Assembly (NCBI GenBank): GCA_023384105.1
Contig: JAHDXR010000003.1
Coordinates: forward strand, 248,001-312,000
Length of the DNA: 64,000 nt
Reading direction: 5' to 3'
From: Hyphomonadaceae bacterium
Lineage (GTDB): Bacteria; Pseudomonadota; Alphaproteobacteria; Caulobacterales; Aquidulcibacteraceae
Shown: positions 44,690 to 53,460 of the stretch, one piece after another
Position numbering within the stretch: position 1 is the first letter of the stretch
Layout: each line of letters opens with the position of its first letter
Translations under genes and position numbers: made by a program
Notes under the pieces: model-generated
What the model was told of the DNA's origin: nothing
Databases searched by the model: none
What the model saw: the letters and a program-made list of their open reading frames with translations, nothing else

Positions 44690-45835
44690 ATGAACAGCGT
44701 CTACGCGTCCCTCGGCGCCACCGTGTTCGAGACCATGTCGCGGCTCGCGGCGGAGAAGGGGGCGGTCAATCTCGGCCAGGGCTTTCCCGAGGACGACGGT
44801 CCGCGCGACATTCTCGAAGCGGCCGCGCGCGCCACGCTCGACGGCCCCAACCAGTATCCGCCGATGCGCGGCCTGCCCGAGCTGCGCCAGGCCGTCGCCG
44901 CGCACTATCGCGAACATCAGCGAATCGAACTCGACTGGCAGCGCGAAATCACCATCACCTCCGGCGCCACCGAGGCCATCGCCGCGGCGCTGCTCGCGTT
45001 CATCGAACCGGGCGACGACGTGGTGCTGTTCGAGCCGATGTACGACGCCTACCTGCCGATGGTGCGCCGGGCCGGCGGGATTCCGCGCATCGTGCGCCTC
45101 AACCCGCCGCACTGGCGGCTCGAGCGCGATGCGCTCGCCGCGGCGTTCAGCGAAAGGACGCGCGTCGTCGTCATCAACACGCCGCACAACCCCTGCGCCA
45201 GCGTGATCAGCGGCGAGGAGCTGGCGCTGCTCGCCGAATTCTGCCGCGCCCATGACGCGATCGTCGTCAGCGACGAAGTGTGGGAGCACGTCACCTTCGA
45301 CGGCCTGCAGCACGCGTCGATGCTGCAGGCGCTGCGGGAGCGCACGCTGAAGATCGGCTCGGCCGGCAAGATGTTTTCGCTCACCGGCTGGAAGGTCGGC
45401 TTCGCCTGCGGCGCGCCGGCGCTGACGGAGCAGTTCGTCAAGGCGCACCAGTTCCTGACCTTCACCACGCCGCCCAATCTGCAGCGCGCCGTCGCCTACG
45501 CGCTGGGCAAGGAGCGCGCTTACTTCGAGGACATGCGCGCAGGCTTCCAGCGTGCGCGCGATCGCCTGGTCGGCGCGCTGGCGGGGGAGGGCTTCGTGCT
45601 GCTGCCGGCGAGGGGCGCCTACTTCGTCAGCATCGATCTCGCCGCCTCCGGCGTCGGCATGGGCGACGTCGCGTTCGCGCGGCACGCGATCGAACACGGC
45701 GTCGCCACCATTCCGCTCTCCGGCTTCTACGCCACGCCGGAGCCGCCGAACCTCGTGCGCCTCTGCTTCGCCAAGCGCGACGATACGCTCGACCGCGGCG
45801 CCGAGGCGCTAATCAGGGCCAAGCGCTCAGCGTAG
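44690..45835 (+). CDS. PLP-dependent aminotransferase class I/II
   Basis: 381 residues from ATG 44690 (MNSVYASLGATVFETMSRLA); an upstream TTG in frame is less likely. Fold-type I features: NLGQGFPEDDGP, NQYPPMRGLPELRQAVAAHY, TSGATEAIAAALLAF, NTPHNPCASVI, the acid in VVSDEVWEHVTFDG, and the PLP lysine in GSAGKMFSLTGWKVGF. It most resembles the methionine/kynurenine aminotransferase subgroup (YbdL/KAT-like). The exact substrate is uncertain. Its end overlaps the convergent DUF5694 gene by nine bases. Confidence 0.93.
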   Translation: MNSVYASLGATVFETMSRLAAEKGAVNLGQGFPEDDGPRDILEAAARATLDGPNQYPPMRGLPELRQAVAAHYREHQRIELDWQREITITSGATEAIAAALLAFIEPGDDVVLFEPMYDAYLPMVRRAGGIPRIVRLNPPHWRLERDALAAAFSERTRVVVINTPHNPCASVISGEELALLAEFCRAHDAIVVSDEVWEHVTFDGLQHASMLQALRERTLKIGSAGKMFSLTGWKVGFACGAPALTEQFVKAHQFLTFTTPPNLQRAVAYALGKERAYFEDMRAGFQRARDRLVGALAGEGFVLLPARGAYFVSIDLAASGVGMGDVAFARHAIEHGVATIPLSGFYATPEPPNLVRLCFAKRDDTLDRGAEALIRAKRSA

Positions 45836-46909
45836 CACGCGCCGCGCGTCGACGAGGCGGACATCCGTCATCATGCCGAGATAGGCGTCGAACCACGGCT
45901 TGTGCGCGGAGCCGACGATGACGAGCACGCGCGCGCCGGGCTGGCCGGCGATGGCTTCTCGGATGTTCGCGACCTGACGCAGGTTGCGCGTCTCCCATTC
46001 CGCAACCCGCGTGCGGCCCACATCGTTCGGGCTGCGCCGCTGAATCATCGACAGCCACTGCGCGTCGGAATCGGTCTGTCCGGCCGCGGGCGAGTTCAGC
46101 ATGCGGTAGGTCGCCAGCGCCTGTTGCGGCGTCGTCAGGTTTTGCGCGGCTTCGCGCATCGGGCGGAAGCGCTCGTCCGCCATCATCTCGCCCACCCACG
46201 GCTCGGCGAAGAACGCTTCCAGATCCGCCATGCGGCTGAGGACGACGTCGTCGCTGGCGTGATCGTCGACCGGATAGAGCCGCTCCAGCCCCAGCCGCGC
46301 GGCGAGGCGCGCGCCGATCAAGTGGTTTTCGTTCCGGCGCGTGTCGTACTGCGCCATCTGCTCCGCCATCGGCGCGCTGACGCCGTCCTCGGCGATGCGT
46401 TCGGCCGGATCGAGCCGCCACCATTGCACCAGCGCCGAGTGCGGATCGCCCGAGGCCACGAACAACGCCGCAAGCCGGCGGCGCTGCGCCGCGGTCGGCT
46501 CGGCTGGCCAGTCGGCGAGCGTGCGGCGCGCTTCCGCCTCGGCGTCCGCCATGTCCAGTTGCAGGCCGTGACGGACGCCGGCGGCCATGGTCATCGCCCG
46601 GCCGCCATAGCTGGTGGCGACTTCGGGGTAGATTTCGCGATAGCGCCAGAGTGCGTCGATGCTTTCGCCGGACAAGGCTTCGATAGCGATGATGTCGGGC
46701 CGGAACGCTGCGAGCCGGTCGAGCAGGGGCTCGAGCACCGCCGGATCGAAGTCGTCAGGCGTTCCGCTCAGGTGCGGCGTCGCCAGCACCAGCACTTGCG
46801 TCGGCTCGCCCACGACGCGGCGCTGATAGGCGCGCGGATCGAAGTCCTGGGCGAAAGCCGGGGCGACGGCCGCCGCGAGAAGCGTTGCGGCGGCGAGTAC
46901 GGTTTTCAT
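45827..46909 (-). CDS. DUF5694 domain secreted protein
   Basis: 360 residues from ATG 46909; an 843-codon open frame continues upstream, but that part is a shifted reading of the symporter gene. The signal peptide is MKTVLAAATLLAAAVAPAFAQ. The mature protein has VLVLATPHLSGTPDDF, AFRPDIIAIEALSGE and a C-terminal VLVIVGSAHKPWFDAYL, resembling the TraB/GumN/DUF5694 group with a conserved His in TPHL and a GSAH motif. Enzymatic activity is unproven. The last nine bases overlap the aminotransferase gene. Confidence 0.8.
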   Translation of the reverse strand: MKTVLAAATLLAAAVAPAFAQDFDPRAYQRRVVGEPTQVLVLATPHLSGTPDDFDPAVLEPLLDRLAAFRPDIIAIEALSGESIDALWRYREIYPEVATSYGGRAMTMAAGVRHGLQLDMADAEAEARRTLADWPAEPTAAQRRRLAALFVASGDPHSALVQWWRLDPAERIAEDGVSAPMAEQMAQYDTRRNENHLIGARLAARLGLERLYPVDDHASDDVVLSRMADLEAFFAEPWVGEMMADERFRPMREAAQNLTTPQQALATYRMLNSPAAGQTDSDAQWLSMIQRRSPNDVGRTRVAEWETRNLRQVANIREAIAGQPGARVLVIVGSAHKPWFDAYLGMMTDVRLVDARRVLR

Positions 46910-46974
46910 GCTGTCCTCCCGAAAGCAGTTCTTTTCAGGAGACGGCGCCAGGCGCGCGTTTGGATGCAGGCCCG

Positions 46975-48294
46975 TCAGGGCGACGGCGCAAGCGGCGCGA
47001 CGCGCGGCTCGCCCGCCGGGTCGGCTTCGCCGCGCGACACCACCGTCGCCACCACGAGGTCGCCGGTGACGTTGAGCGTGGTCCGGCACATGTCGAGGAA
47101 GCGGTCGACGCCGAGGATGAGGCCGATGCCCTCCGGCGGCACCCCGACCATCACCAGGATCATCGCGATCACCGGCAGCGACCCCGCCGGCACGCCGGCC
47201 GTGCCGATGCCGCCGAGGATGCACACCAGCATGACGACGATCTGCTGCTGGAGCGAAAGGTCGATGCCGAAGAACTGCGCCAGGAACAGCACGGTCACGC
47301 CCTCGAACAGGGCGGTGCCGTTCTGGTTGGCGGTGGCGCCGACGGTCAGCACGAAGCGCGAGATCTTGCGCGGCAGCTTCAGTTCGGTCTCCGCCGCGCG
47401 CAGCGAAACGGGGAGGGTGGCGTTGGACGATGCGGTGGAGAAGGCCACGACCATCGGTTCGCGCACGTCGGCGAAGAACCGGAACGGATTGCGCCCGCCG
47501 AAGATCAGCACCACCAGCGGGTAGACCACGAACATGTGGATCGCCATCGCCGCCACGGCGACGCCTGTGAACGCCGCGAGCCGCAGCAGCAGGTCCCAGC
47601 CGAACAGCGCCGCGAGATTGAACATGAGGCACGCGATCGCGATCGGCGCCAGTTTGATGACGAGGTTGATGAGCTTCATCATCACCTCGAACATCCCGGC
47701 GATGGTCAGCTGCAGCTGATCGGTGGCGGGACTCTTCACCATCACCAGGCCGATGCCGAAGAACAGCGCGAACACCATCACCGGCAGCACCAGATTGGCG
47801 CTGGCGGCGGCGAACACGTTCGACGGCACCAGATCGAGGAAGAACTGGCCGAGATTCACGCTTTGCGGCGCGTTGGCGACGATGCCGGCGGCGCCTTCGG
47901 CGCCTTGCGCCAGGAGCTGTTGCGCCAGCGCCGGATCGACCCCGTCGCCCGGCCGCAACACGTTGACCATGCCGAGGCCGATGAGCACGGCGATGGTGGA
48001 GATCACCACCGTCATCAGCAGCGTCTTCCAGCCGACGCGGCCCAGCGCGCCCAGATCGCCCATCTCGGCGACGCCCATCACCAGCGCGCTGAACAACAGC
48101 GGCAGCACCAGCATGAACAGGAGGCGCAGGAAAATCTGGCCGAGCGGGCCGGTGATGTTGTCGGTCAGCCAGATCACCCAGGCGGTGTCGGGCCCGAGAT
48201 TGAGATTGACATAGAGGCCCGCGCCCAAGCCGACGGCGAAGCCAAGCAGCATCAGCCAATGCAGCGGGAGGCCGCCCTTCTTGGTCGCTTCCAT
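46975..48294 (-). CDS. Dicarboxylate/cation symporter (SLC1/DAACS family)
   Basis: 439 residues with eight predicted membrane helices and two hairpins. The family signatures are present: a serine-rich HP1 STASSNATLPVSLRAAE and the TM7 motif GATANQNGTALFEGVTVLF (in place of NMDGT), followed by HP2 GGIGTAGVPAGSLPVIAMIL and TM8 VDRFLDMCRTTLNVTGDL with the substrate-binding Asp, Arg and Asn. It probably takes up C4-dicarboxylates or acidic amino acids with sodium or protons. The terminator at 48422-48455 separates it from the small ORFs upstream. Confidence 0.93.
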   Translation of the reverse strand: MEATKKGGLPLHWLMLLGFAVGLGAGLYVNLNLGPDTAWVIWLTDNITGPLGQIFLRLLFMLVLPLLFSALVMGVAEMGDLGALGRVGWKTLLMTVVISTIAVLIGLGMVNVLRPGDGVDPALAQQLLAQGAEGAAGIVANAPQSVNLGQFFLDLVPSNVFAAASANLVLPVMVFALFFGIGLVMVKSPATDQLQLTIAGMFEVMMKLINLVIKLAPIAIACLMFNLAALFGWDLLLRLAAFTGVAVAAMAIHMFVVYPLVVLIFGGRNPFRFFADVREPMVVAFSTASSNATLPVSLRAAETELKLPRKISRFVLTVGATANQNGTALFEGVTVLFLAQFFGIDLSLQQQIVVMLVCILGGIGTAGVPAGSLPVIAMILVMVGVPPEGIGLILGVDRFLDMCRTTLNVTGDLVVATVVSRGEADPAGEPRVAPLAPSP

Positions 48295-48421
48295 GTCTTT
48301 CCCCCGCGCCTGTTTTGTTCTGGTGAGCTTGGCTAGCGGCAGGGGCGCGCGCGATCAACCCGCGCGGTTATAGCTTTTGTTTCGGCGTGGCCCCCCGCAA
48401 ATCGAAACGCCGCCATAAGCG

Positions 48422-48455
48422 AAGGCCGCGGAGGGGGAGCATCCTCCGCGGCCTT
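48422..48455 (-). terminator. Strong hairpin downstream of the two 30-residue ORFs
   Basis: AAGGCCGCGGAGG and CCTCCGCGGCCTT form a perfect 13-bp stem with an eight-base loop. On the minus strand it is followed by CGCTTATGG, a weak T-tract. It ends 43 bases after the second small ORF and separates it from the symporter gene. Confidence 0.7.
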
Positions 48456-48497
48456 GCTGTCGGGCCGCCCGGCTGGGGGCGGATCGGTCGCGGGGAG

Positions 48498-48590
48498 CTA
48501 CGCGACGATTTGGGCGGCTTGGGTCATGACGGACATCGCGACCGGAGCGAACACGGCGCAGGCGGCGATCAGGGCGTAGAACTTGGTCAT
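48498..48590 (-). CDS. 30-residue hydrophobic small protein, paralogue 2
   Basis: Sequence starts MTKFYALIAACAVFAPVAMS and ends QAAQIVA. It is one hydrophobic helix with a basic N-terminus, either a signal peptide-like or membrane-inserted peptide. A GAGAG ribosome-binding site lies nine bases upstream. It is similar along its whole length to the ORF 28 bp upstream (MTKFY...FAP...QAAQIVA), so the two arose by tandem duplication and are under coding constraint. Too short for usual gene callers. The function is unknown. Confidence 0.65.
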   Translation of the reverse strand: MTKFYALIAACAVFAPVAMSVMTQAAQIVA

Positions 48591-48618
48591 CGGATTGCTC
48601 TCGAAACGGGGTTGGCGC

Positions 48619-48711
48619 TTAGGCGACGATCTGGGCGGCTTGGTTCAGCGCGGCGTAGGCCATCGGCGCGAACGTCAGGGCCGCGAACAGGATCGAGTAG
48701 AACTTGGTCAT
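48619..48711 (-). CDS. 30-residue hydrophobic small protein, paralogue 1
   Basis: Sequence starts MTKFYSILFAALTFAPMAYA and ends NQAAQIVA. GGAGGAG lies eight bases before the ATG, a strong ribosome-binding site. The length is identical to paralogue 2, with both ends conserved and the middle diverged but still hydrophobic. A CRP-like site lies about 70 bp upstream, and the pair ends with a hairpin terminator, so it appears to be a small two-gene operon. Confidence 0.68.
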   Translation of the reverse strand: MTKFYSILFAALTFAPMAYAALNQAAQIVA

Positions 48712-48782
48712 GGGTCTTGCTCCTCCGGGCGAAGCGCCATCGCCTCGATGAGGAGAAGCTACCCGCCGCCCCGCCTGGGCGC

Positions 48783-48798
48783 TGTGACGCCGGTCACG
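48783..48798. promoter_or_regulatory. CRP/FNR-like site
   Basis: TGTGA-CGCCGG-TCACG matches the CRP consensus TGTGA-N6-TCACA at nine of ten specified bases. It lies between the divergent small-ORF pair (72 bp to the first start) and the 58-residue acidic protein (84 bp). The regulator is not in this window. Confidence 0.35.
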
Positions 48799-48881
48799 CC
48801 CGCAAAACGCCGGCGCGGCGGCGCGACCGGGGCGCGATTGGCGGCTATGATTCGCGCGACCGAATCCCAGGGGAGGCGTGC

Positions 48882-49058
48882 ATGGCTGAGGAGATCGAGT
48901 TCGAGGAAGTCGAGGAGGAGTGGGATGAAGTCCTCATCGACATGCGCCGGTTCGCGGTCGAGCAGGCGGTGCTGCTGAGAGCGCCGGGCGACACGCTCGC
49001 GGACGTTCTCAAGGCCGCCGAGCGCATCGTGCAGTACATCGCCCACGGGCCGGAATAA
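48882..49058 (+). CDS. Small acidic protein of unknown function
   Basis: 58 residues from ATG 48882, which has GGGGAGG five bases upstream; the in-frame extension further upstream has no ribosome-binding site. The N-terminal third is extremely acidic (EEIEFEEVEEEWDEVLID), followed by a basic-amphipathic helix (MRRFAVEQAVLLRAPGDTLA, then DVLKAAERIVQYI). It has no signal or membrane segment. The charge pattern could suit a protein-binding peptide. Not recognised; convergent with holA. Confidence 0.6.
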   Translation: MAEEIEFEEVEEEWDEVLIDMRRFAVEQAVLLRAPGDTLADVLKAAERIVQYIAHGPE

Positions 49059-49082
49059 GACCGCCTCCCAAAGCGCCGCGCC

Positions 49083-50105
49083 TCAGGCCACCAGTTTCGC
49101 CACGCTGCGATAGGCGTCGGCGGCGATCAGGTCTTGCGGCGCGCCGGCGGTCTTGGCGCGCAGTTCGGCGGTCCAGAGAATATCGAACGCGGCGTTGAGC
49201 TTCCTGCCGGTCCAGAGCCGCGCCTGCGCGGCGACGGCGTCGCGCTCTTTCCAGAACACGGGCGGGCGCAGCTTGGCGACGGCGTCGCTCGGGCTCAGGC
49301 CGGAATCGATCAGCAGGCGCGCCTCACGCAGCTGAAGCATGCGCCGCAACAAGGCCCGCAGCGCCGAAACGCCGGAGAGCGCATCGATCCGCGCCAGCGC
49401 CTCCACCGCCTGCGCGGCGCGCCCCTGCGCGGCGGCGAGGCTGGCGGCGTCGAGCGCGCTCTCGGCTTCGTCGGCCAGCAGCGCGCCGAGGTCGGCGGCG
49501 CTGACCGGACGGCCGAGCCCATGCGCATAAAGCGCGAGCTTCTCGATCTCCTTGACGGCGAGGCCGCGGTCGGCGGGGAGGGCGGAGAGGAACGCGTCTT
49601 CCGCGCCGGGCTCGAAACTCAGGCCCAATTCCTTCGCCAGCGTGCGCGCGTGCTGGGCGCGTTCGGCGTCGGTCTCTTCGTAGAAAGCGATGACGGCGCC
49701 GGTCTTGGCGGCGGCGAACTTCTTCACCAGCTCGGCGGTGGAGCCGAGATCGCCGGCTTCGACGATGAGATAGCCCAGCGGCTCGCCGCGCTCGACGGCG
49801 TCGAGCGCGTCAAGAATCGCCGCATCCGCGCCTTTGCCGGAGATGCGCGCCCACACGATCGTCGGTCCGCCCAGCAGTGATTGCGCCGCCAGCGCATCGG
49901 CGAGCCGGGCGCCGTCCTTTCTGATCTCGTCTTCGCCGAGCTTGGTGACGGCGTAGGGATCGTCGCTCTTGCCGACGGCCCAGGCGGCCAGCTTCTGCGC
50001 CGCTTCGTGAGCGAAGCTTTCGTTCGGGCCATAGAGCAGAACGGCGCGGACGGCTTTGTCCGGCTTGTCGAGGAAGCGCCGGATCGAGGCGCCCTGAATC
50101 TTCAC
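49083..50105 (-). CDS. holA: DNA polymerase III delta subunit
   Basis: 340 residues. HolA opens the beta clamp within the clamp loader. The start KIQGASIRRFLDKPDKAVRAVLLYGPNESFAHEAAQKLA is typical: a YGPNE-type degenerate P-loop that does not bind ATP. Later family segments include IVEAGDLGSTAELVKKFAAAKTGAVIAFYEET, DRGLAVKEIEKLALYAHG and a helical C-terminal collar. It lies ten bases after lptE, in the conserved leuS-lptE-holA operon. Confidence 0.94.
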   Translation of the reverse strand: MKIQGASIRRFLDKPDKAVRAVLLYGPNESFAHEAAQKLAAWAVGKSDDPYAVTKLGEDEIRKDGARLADALAAQSLLGGPTIVWARISGKGADAAILDALDAVERGEPLGYLIVEAGDLGSTAELVKKFAAAKTGAVIAFYEETDAERAQHARTLAKELGLSFEPGAEDAFLSALPADRGLAVKEIEKLALYAHGLGRPVSAADLGALLADEAESALDAASLAAAQGRAAQAVEALARIDALSGVSALRALLRRMLQLREARLLIDSGLSPSDAVAKLRPPVFWKERDAVAAQARLWTGRKLNAAFDILWTAELRAKTAGAPQDLIAADAYRSVAKLVA

Positions 50106-50115
50106 CGCGCCGGAC

Positions 50116-50607
50116 TCACCGGGCCGCGCCGGCTTCGCGCGCGTGCGCCAGGCGCAGCGCCAGCTCGGCGCGGAAGCGCTGCGCCATGGTCTCGGCCGCG
50201 CGCTCGCGCGCGTCGTCCTGCGAGGTGATTTCGCCGAATGCCGCGGTGGGGATGTCGTAATTCACCGTGGTGGTGACGGAGCCGCGCATCACCTGCGCGC
50301 CCGGCTGCGGCGGCGTCAGCACATAATTGGCGATCAGCCGCAGTTCCGCGCGCGTGGCGGACTCGTCGATACGGATGCCGAGCGGCGTGACCCGCTCGGT
50401 CAGCCTGATCTCGAGCTGCGCGGGCGCGTCGCCGTTTTCCACCGCCAGGATGCGCGACAGCTCGGTGCGCAGCACGTGGCCGGCCTTGCCCTCGATCTCG
50501 CCGATCCGCACCGGGCCGATGGCCTGGCCGCCGCCGGCCGGAGCGTACATCGGCTGGAAGCCGCAGGCGCCCAGGAGAAGCGTAAGGCTCACAATCAGCA
50601 TGCGCAT
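50116..50607 (-). CDS. lptE: LPS assembly lipoprotein LptE
   Basis: 163 residues. The signal MRMLIVSLTLLLGACGFQPMYAP has a lipobox LGAC (Cys15) followed by GFQPMY, a hallmark of alphaproteobacterial LptE. The mature part has two alternating beta strands and helices (LRTELSRIL, AELRLIANYVL, VTTTVNYDIPT) in the usual order. It plugs the LptD barrel in the outer membrane. Gene order leuS-lptE-holA supports the call. Confidence 0.93.
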   Translation of the reverse strand: MRMLIVSLTLLLGACGFQPMYAPAGGGQAIGPVRIGEIEGKAGHVLRTELSRILAVENGDAPAQLEIRLTERVTPLGIRIDESATRAELRLIANYVLTPPQPGAQVMRGSVTTTVNYDIPTAAFGEITSQDDARERAAETMAQRFRAELALRLAHAREAGAAR

Positions 50608-50675
50608 CAGGGGTTCTCCCGCCGCTTTTCCTTACCGCGCGCCCCCGGACGCAAAACCGGCGGCTGCCGGGCGCG

Positions 50676-53408
50676 CTAGTTGGCGACGATATTCACGATC
50701 CTGTCGGGAACGACAATCACCTTGCGGACGGTGACGCCCTCCAGGAACGGTTTCACCGCCGCATGCTGCAGTGCGAGTTCGCGCACGTCGGCCTCGGCGG
50801 CGCCTTTGGGCGCCTCGATTTCCGCGCGTTTCTTGCCGTTCACCTGGATCGGCAGCGTCACCGTGGTGCGCGCCGCCAGCGCCGGGTCGGCGGCCGGCCA
50901 GGGCGCGGTGGCGACGAAGCCTTCGCCGCCCAGCGTCTCCCAGCATTCTTCGGCCAGGTGCGGCATGAACGGGGAGATGAGCTGGGTCAGGATGCGCAGC
51001 GCCTCGCCGCGGGCGAACACGGCGCCTTCGCCGTCGCCCTTCAGCTTGGCGATGGCGTTGACCAGTTCGTAGCCGCGCGCGACCGCGACATTGAAGCGGA
51101 AGCTCTCGATGTCGTCGGTGACGCTCTGGATGGCGCGATGCGCGAGCTGGCGCAGCGCCAGCGCTTCGCCTTCATTGGCGGCTTGCGGCGCGGCCTCGCC
51201 TGGCTTCGGCGCGGGCCGGCCGTGCGCTTCGACCAGCGTCCACACGCGCTGCACGAAGTTCCAGGCGCCTTTGACGCCGGAAGCGGTCCATTCCACGTCG
51301 CGCTCGGGCGGCGAATCGCTGAGCACGAACCAGCGGGCGACGTCGGCGCCGAAATCCTGCACGAACGCGTCGAGATCGACGACGTTCTTCTTCGATTTCG
51401 ACATCTTCTCGACCGCGCCGGTCTCGATCTGGAACAGCGAGCCTTTCTCGTAGAGCGTGCCGTCGCGGTTCTCGATCTCTTCCGGCAGCAGCCAGACAGG
51501 GGAGACGCGGTAGGGCTGAGGACCGTCCGCCTTCTCGGCGGCGAAGCCGGTGCCTTTTTCGACCAGGCGATCGCCCTTGCGCTCGACATAATCGGCCTGC
51601 AGCGGGCGCGGCGCGCGCCGGTAGGTCTCGTGCACCACCATGCCTTGCGTGAACAGGCTCCTGAACGGCTCGCCGTCGGCGGGGCCGTCGAGGAAGCCGC
51701 AATCGCGCATCGCGCGCGTGAAGAAGCGCGCGTAGAGCAGGTGCAGCACCGCATGCTCGACGCCGCCGACATATTGATCGACCGGCAGCCAATAGCCCGC
51801 GAGCTTCTTGTCAAACGGGGCGGCTTCGTTGTCCGGATCGGTGAAGCGCGCGAAGTACCAGCTCGAATCCACGAACGTATCGAGCGTGTCGGTTTCGCGC
51901 TCGGCCTTGCCGCCGCACTGCGGGCAGTCGACGTGCTTCCAGGTCGGGTGATGCGCCAGCGGATTGCCCGGCTTGTCGAATTTCACGTCGTTCGGCAGCG
52001 CCACCGGCAAATCCTTCTCCGGCACCGGCGCGACGCCGCACTTGGCGCAATGGATCGCCGGGATCGGGCAGCCCCAGTAGCGCTGGCGCGAAACGCCCCA
52101 GTCGCGCAGGCGCCATTGCGTGGTCGCTTCGCCCTTGCCGAGCTTCACCAGTTCCTCGATCGCGCGCGCGATCGCGTCCTTGGTGGAGAGGCCGTCGAGG
52201 AAGCGCGAATTATAGATCACGCCGTCTTCGGCATAGGCTTCAGTGGTGATCGCGTGCGTGGCCGGATCGGCGCCCGGCGGCAGCACCACCGGCTTGAACG
52301 GCAGCTTGTACTTGTTGGCGAAGTCCAGGTCGCGCTGGTCGCCCGCCGGCGAGCCGAAAATCGCGCCCGTGCCGTAGCTCGAGAGCACGAAATTCGCCGC
52401 CCACACCGGCAATTCCCAGCTCTCGTCGAACGGGTGCTTCACGCGCAGGCCGAGATCGACGCCGAACTTCTCGGCTTTCTCGATGTCCGCTTCGCTGGTG
52501 CCGAGCTGGCCGGCCTTGGCGATGAAATCGGCGACGGCCGCATTGGTTTCGGCGATGCGCTTGGTGATCGGATGATCCGGCGCCAGCGCGACGAAGCTCG
52601 CGCCGAACAGCGTGTCCGGGCGCGTGGTGAACACTTCGATGGAGCGCGCGTCTTCAGACGCGCCTTGCGGGCCAGAAGGCCCGCGGTCCGAGATTTCGAA
52701 CCGGAACCGCGCGCCCTGGCTCTTGCCGATCCAGTTCGTCTGCATCAGCCGCACTTTGTCCGGCCACTTGTCGAGCTTCTCCAGCGCGGCCAGCAGATCC
52801 TCGGCGTAGGCCGTGACCTTGAACATCCACTGTTCGAGTTCGCGCGTCTCCACCGGCGCGCCGGAGCGCCAGCCGCGGCCGTCCACCACCTGCTCGTTGG
52901 CGAGCACGGTGTTGTCGACCGGGTCCCAGTTCACCTTCTGCTTCTTGCGATAGACGAGGCCCTTTTTCCAGAACGCCAGGAACATCGCCTGCTGATGCTT
53001 GTAGTATTCGGGATCGCAGGTCGCGATTTCGCGCGACCAGTCGATCGCCAGGCCGAGCAATTTCAGCTGCTCGCGCATCGCGGCGATGTTGTCGTAGGTC
53101 CAGCCTTTCGGGTGGATGCCGCGCTCCATGGCGGCGTTTTCCGCCGGCAGGCCGAACGCATCCCAGCCCATCGGGTGCAGCACGTTGTAGCCGTTCGAGC
53201 GGCGGAAGCGGGCGATCACGTCGCCCATCGCGTAGTTGCGCGAGTGGCCGACATGGATGCGCCCCGAAGGGTAGGGGAACATCTCCAGCACGTAGGCCTT
53301 CTTCTTGCCCTTGGCCTCGTCGGGGCTGAGCGCGCGGTCGATCCCTGCGGCGGCCCAACGCTCGCGCCACTTCGGCTCGACTTCGCGATGATTGTATCTT
53401 GACGACAT
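50676..53408 (-). CDS. leuS: Leucyl-tRNA synthetase with extra segments
   Basis: 910 residues; most bacterial LeuRS proteins are about 860-880. The HIGH-type motif HVGH is at 52-55 ([15 protein letters not shown]), the KMSKS motif is present in [11 protein letters not shown], and the CP1 editing domain has [13 protein letters not shown] with its threonine-rich site. A zinc-like CxxC pair (IHCAKCG, DCPQCG) is also seen. At about residues 241-255, [15 protein letters not shown] is encoded by a double hairpin immediately before the editing motif. A second longer stretch lies before KMSKS (around [15 protein letters not shown]). First gene of leuS-lptE-holA. Confidence 0.96.
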   Translation of the reverse strand: MSSRYNHREVEPKWRERWAAAGIDRALSPDEAKGKKKAYVLEMFPYPSGRIHVGHSRNYAMGDVIARFRRSNGYNVLHPMGWDAFGLPAENAAMERGIHPKGWTYDNIAAMREQLKLLGLAIDWSREIATCDPEYYKHQQAMFLAFWKKGLVYRKKQKVNWDPVDNTVLANEQVVDGRGWRSGAPVETRELEQWMFKVTAYAEDLLAALEKLDKWPDKVRLMQTNWIGKSQGARFRFEISDRGPSGPQGASEDARSIEVFTTRPDTLFGASFVALAPDHPITKRIAETNAAVADFIAKAGQLGTSEADIEKAEKFGVDLGLRVKHPFDESWELPVWAANFVLSSYGTGAIFGSPAGDQRDLDFANKYKLPFKPVVLPPGADPATHAITTEAYAEDGVIYNSRFLDGLSTKDAIARAIEELVKLGKGEATTQWRLRDWGVSRQRYWGCPIPAIHCAKCGVAPVPEKDLPVALPNDVKFDKPGNPLAHHPTWKHVDCPQCGGKAERETDTLDTFVDSSWYFARFTDPDNEAAPFDKKLAGYWLPVDQYVGGVEHAVLHLLYARFFTRAMRDCGFLDGPADGEPFRSLFTQGMVVHETYRRAPRPLQADYVERKGDRLVEKGTGFAAEKADGPQPYRVSPVWLLPEEIENRDGTLYEKGSLFQIETGAVEKMSKSKKNVVDLDAFVQDFGADVARWFVLSDSPPERDVEWTASGVKGAWNFVQRVWTLVEAHGRPAPKPGEAAPQAANEGEALALRQLAHRAIQSVTDDIESFRFNVAVARGYELVNAIAKLKGDGEGAVFARGEALRILTQLISPFMPHLAEECWETLGGEGFVATAPWPAADPALAARTTVTLPIQVNGKKRAEIEAPKGAAEADVRELALQHAAVKPFLEGVTVRKVIVVPDRIVNIVAN
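52644..52689. repeat. Double-hairpin element in frame inside leuS
   Basis: GCGCGTCT-TC-AGACGCGC (52646-52663) and GCGGGCC-AGAA-GGCCCGC (52667-52684) are two perfect hairpins side by side. On the coding strand they give about 15 codons just before the TTRPDTLFG editing motif. It looks like a compact palindromic repeat analogous to, but different from, the elements in mnmE and mnmG. Confidence 0.7.
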
Positions 53409-53460
53409 GGCTGCTCACGCCCCTTCCGGAGCGTTGTTAAGACGAGAACCGAACGCCGGT

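Noticed and set aside
45827-48358. An 843-codon open frame covering the DUF5694 and symporter genes
   Set aside because: Its N-terminal two thirds are a shifted reading of the symporter gene, whose eight-helix protein is clearly real in another frame; the DUF5694 signal peptide gives the true start at 46909.
50763-53402. Very long open frames antisense to leuS (879 codons), and similar ones opposite dnaK, pckG, hslU and the EAL gene
   Set aside because: High-GC coding DNA leaves antisense frames open. The translated sequences are Arg/His/Ala/Asp-rich without recognisable domains, and the sense frames encode well-known families.
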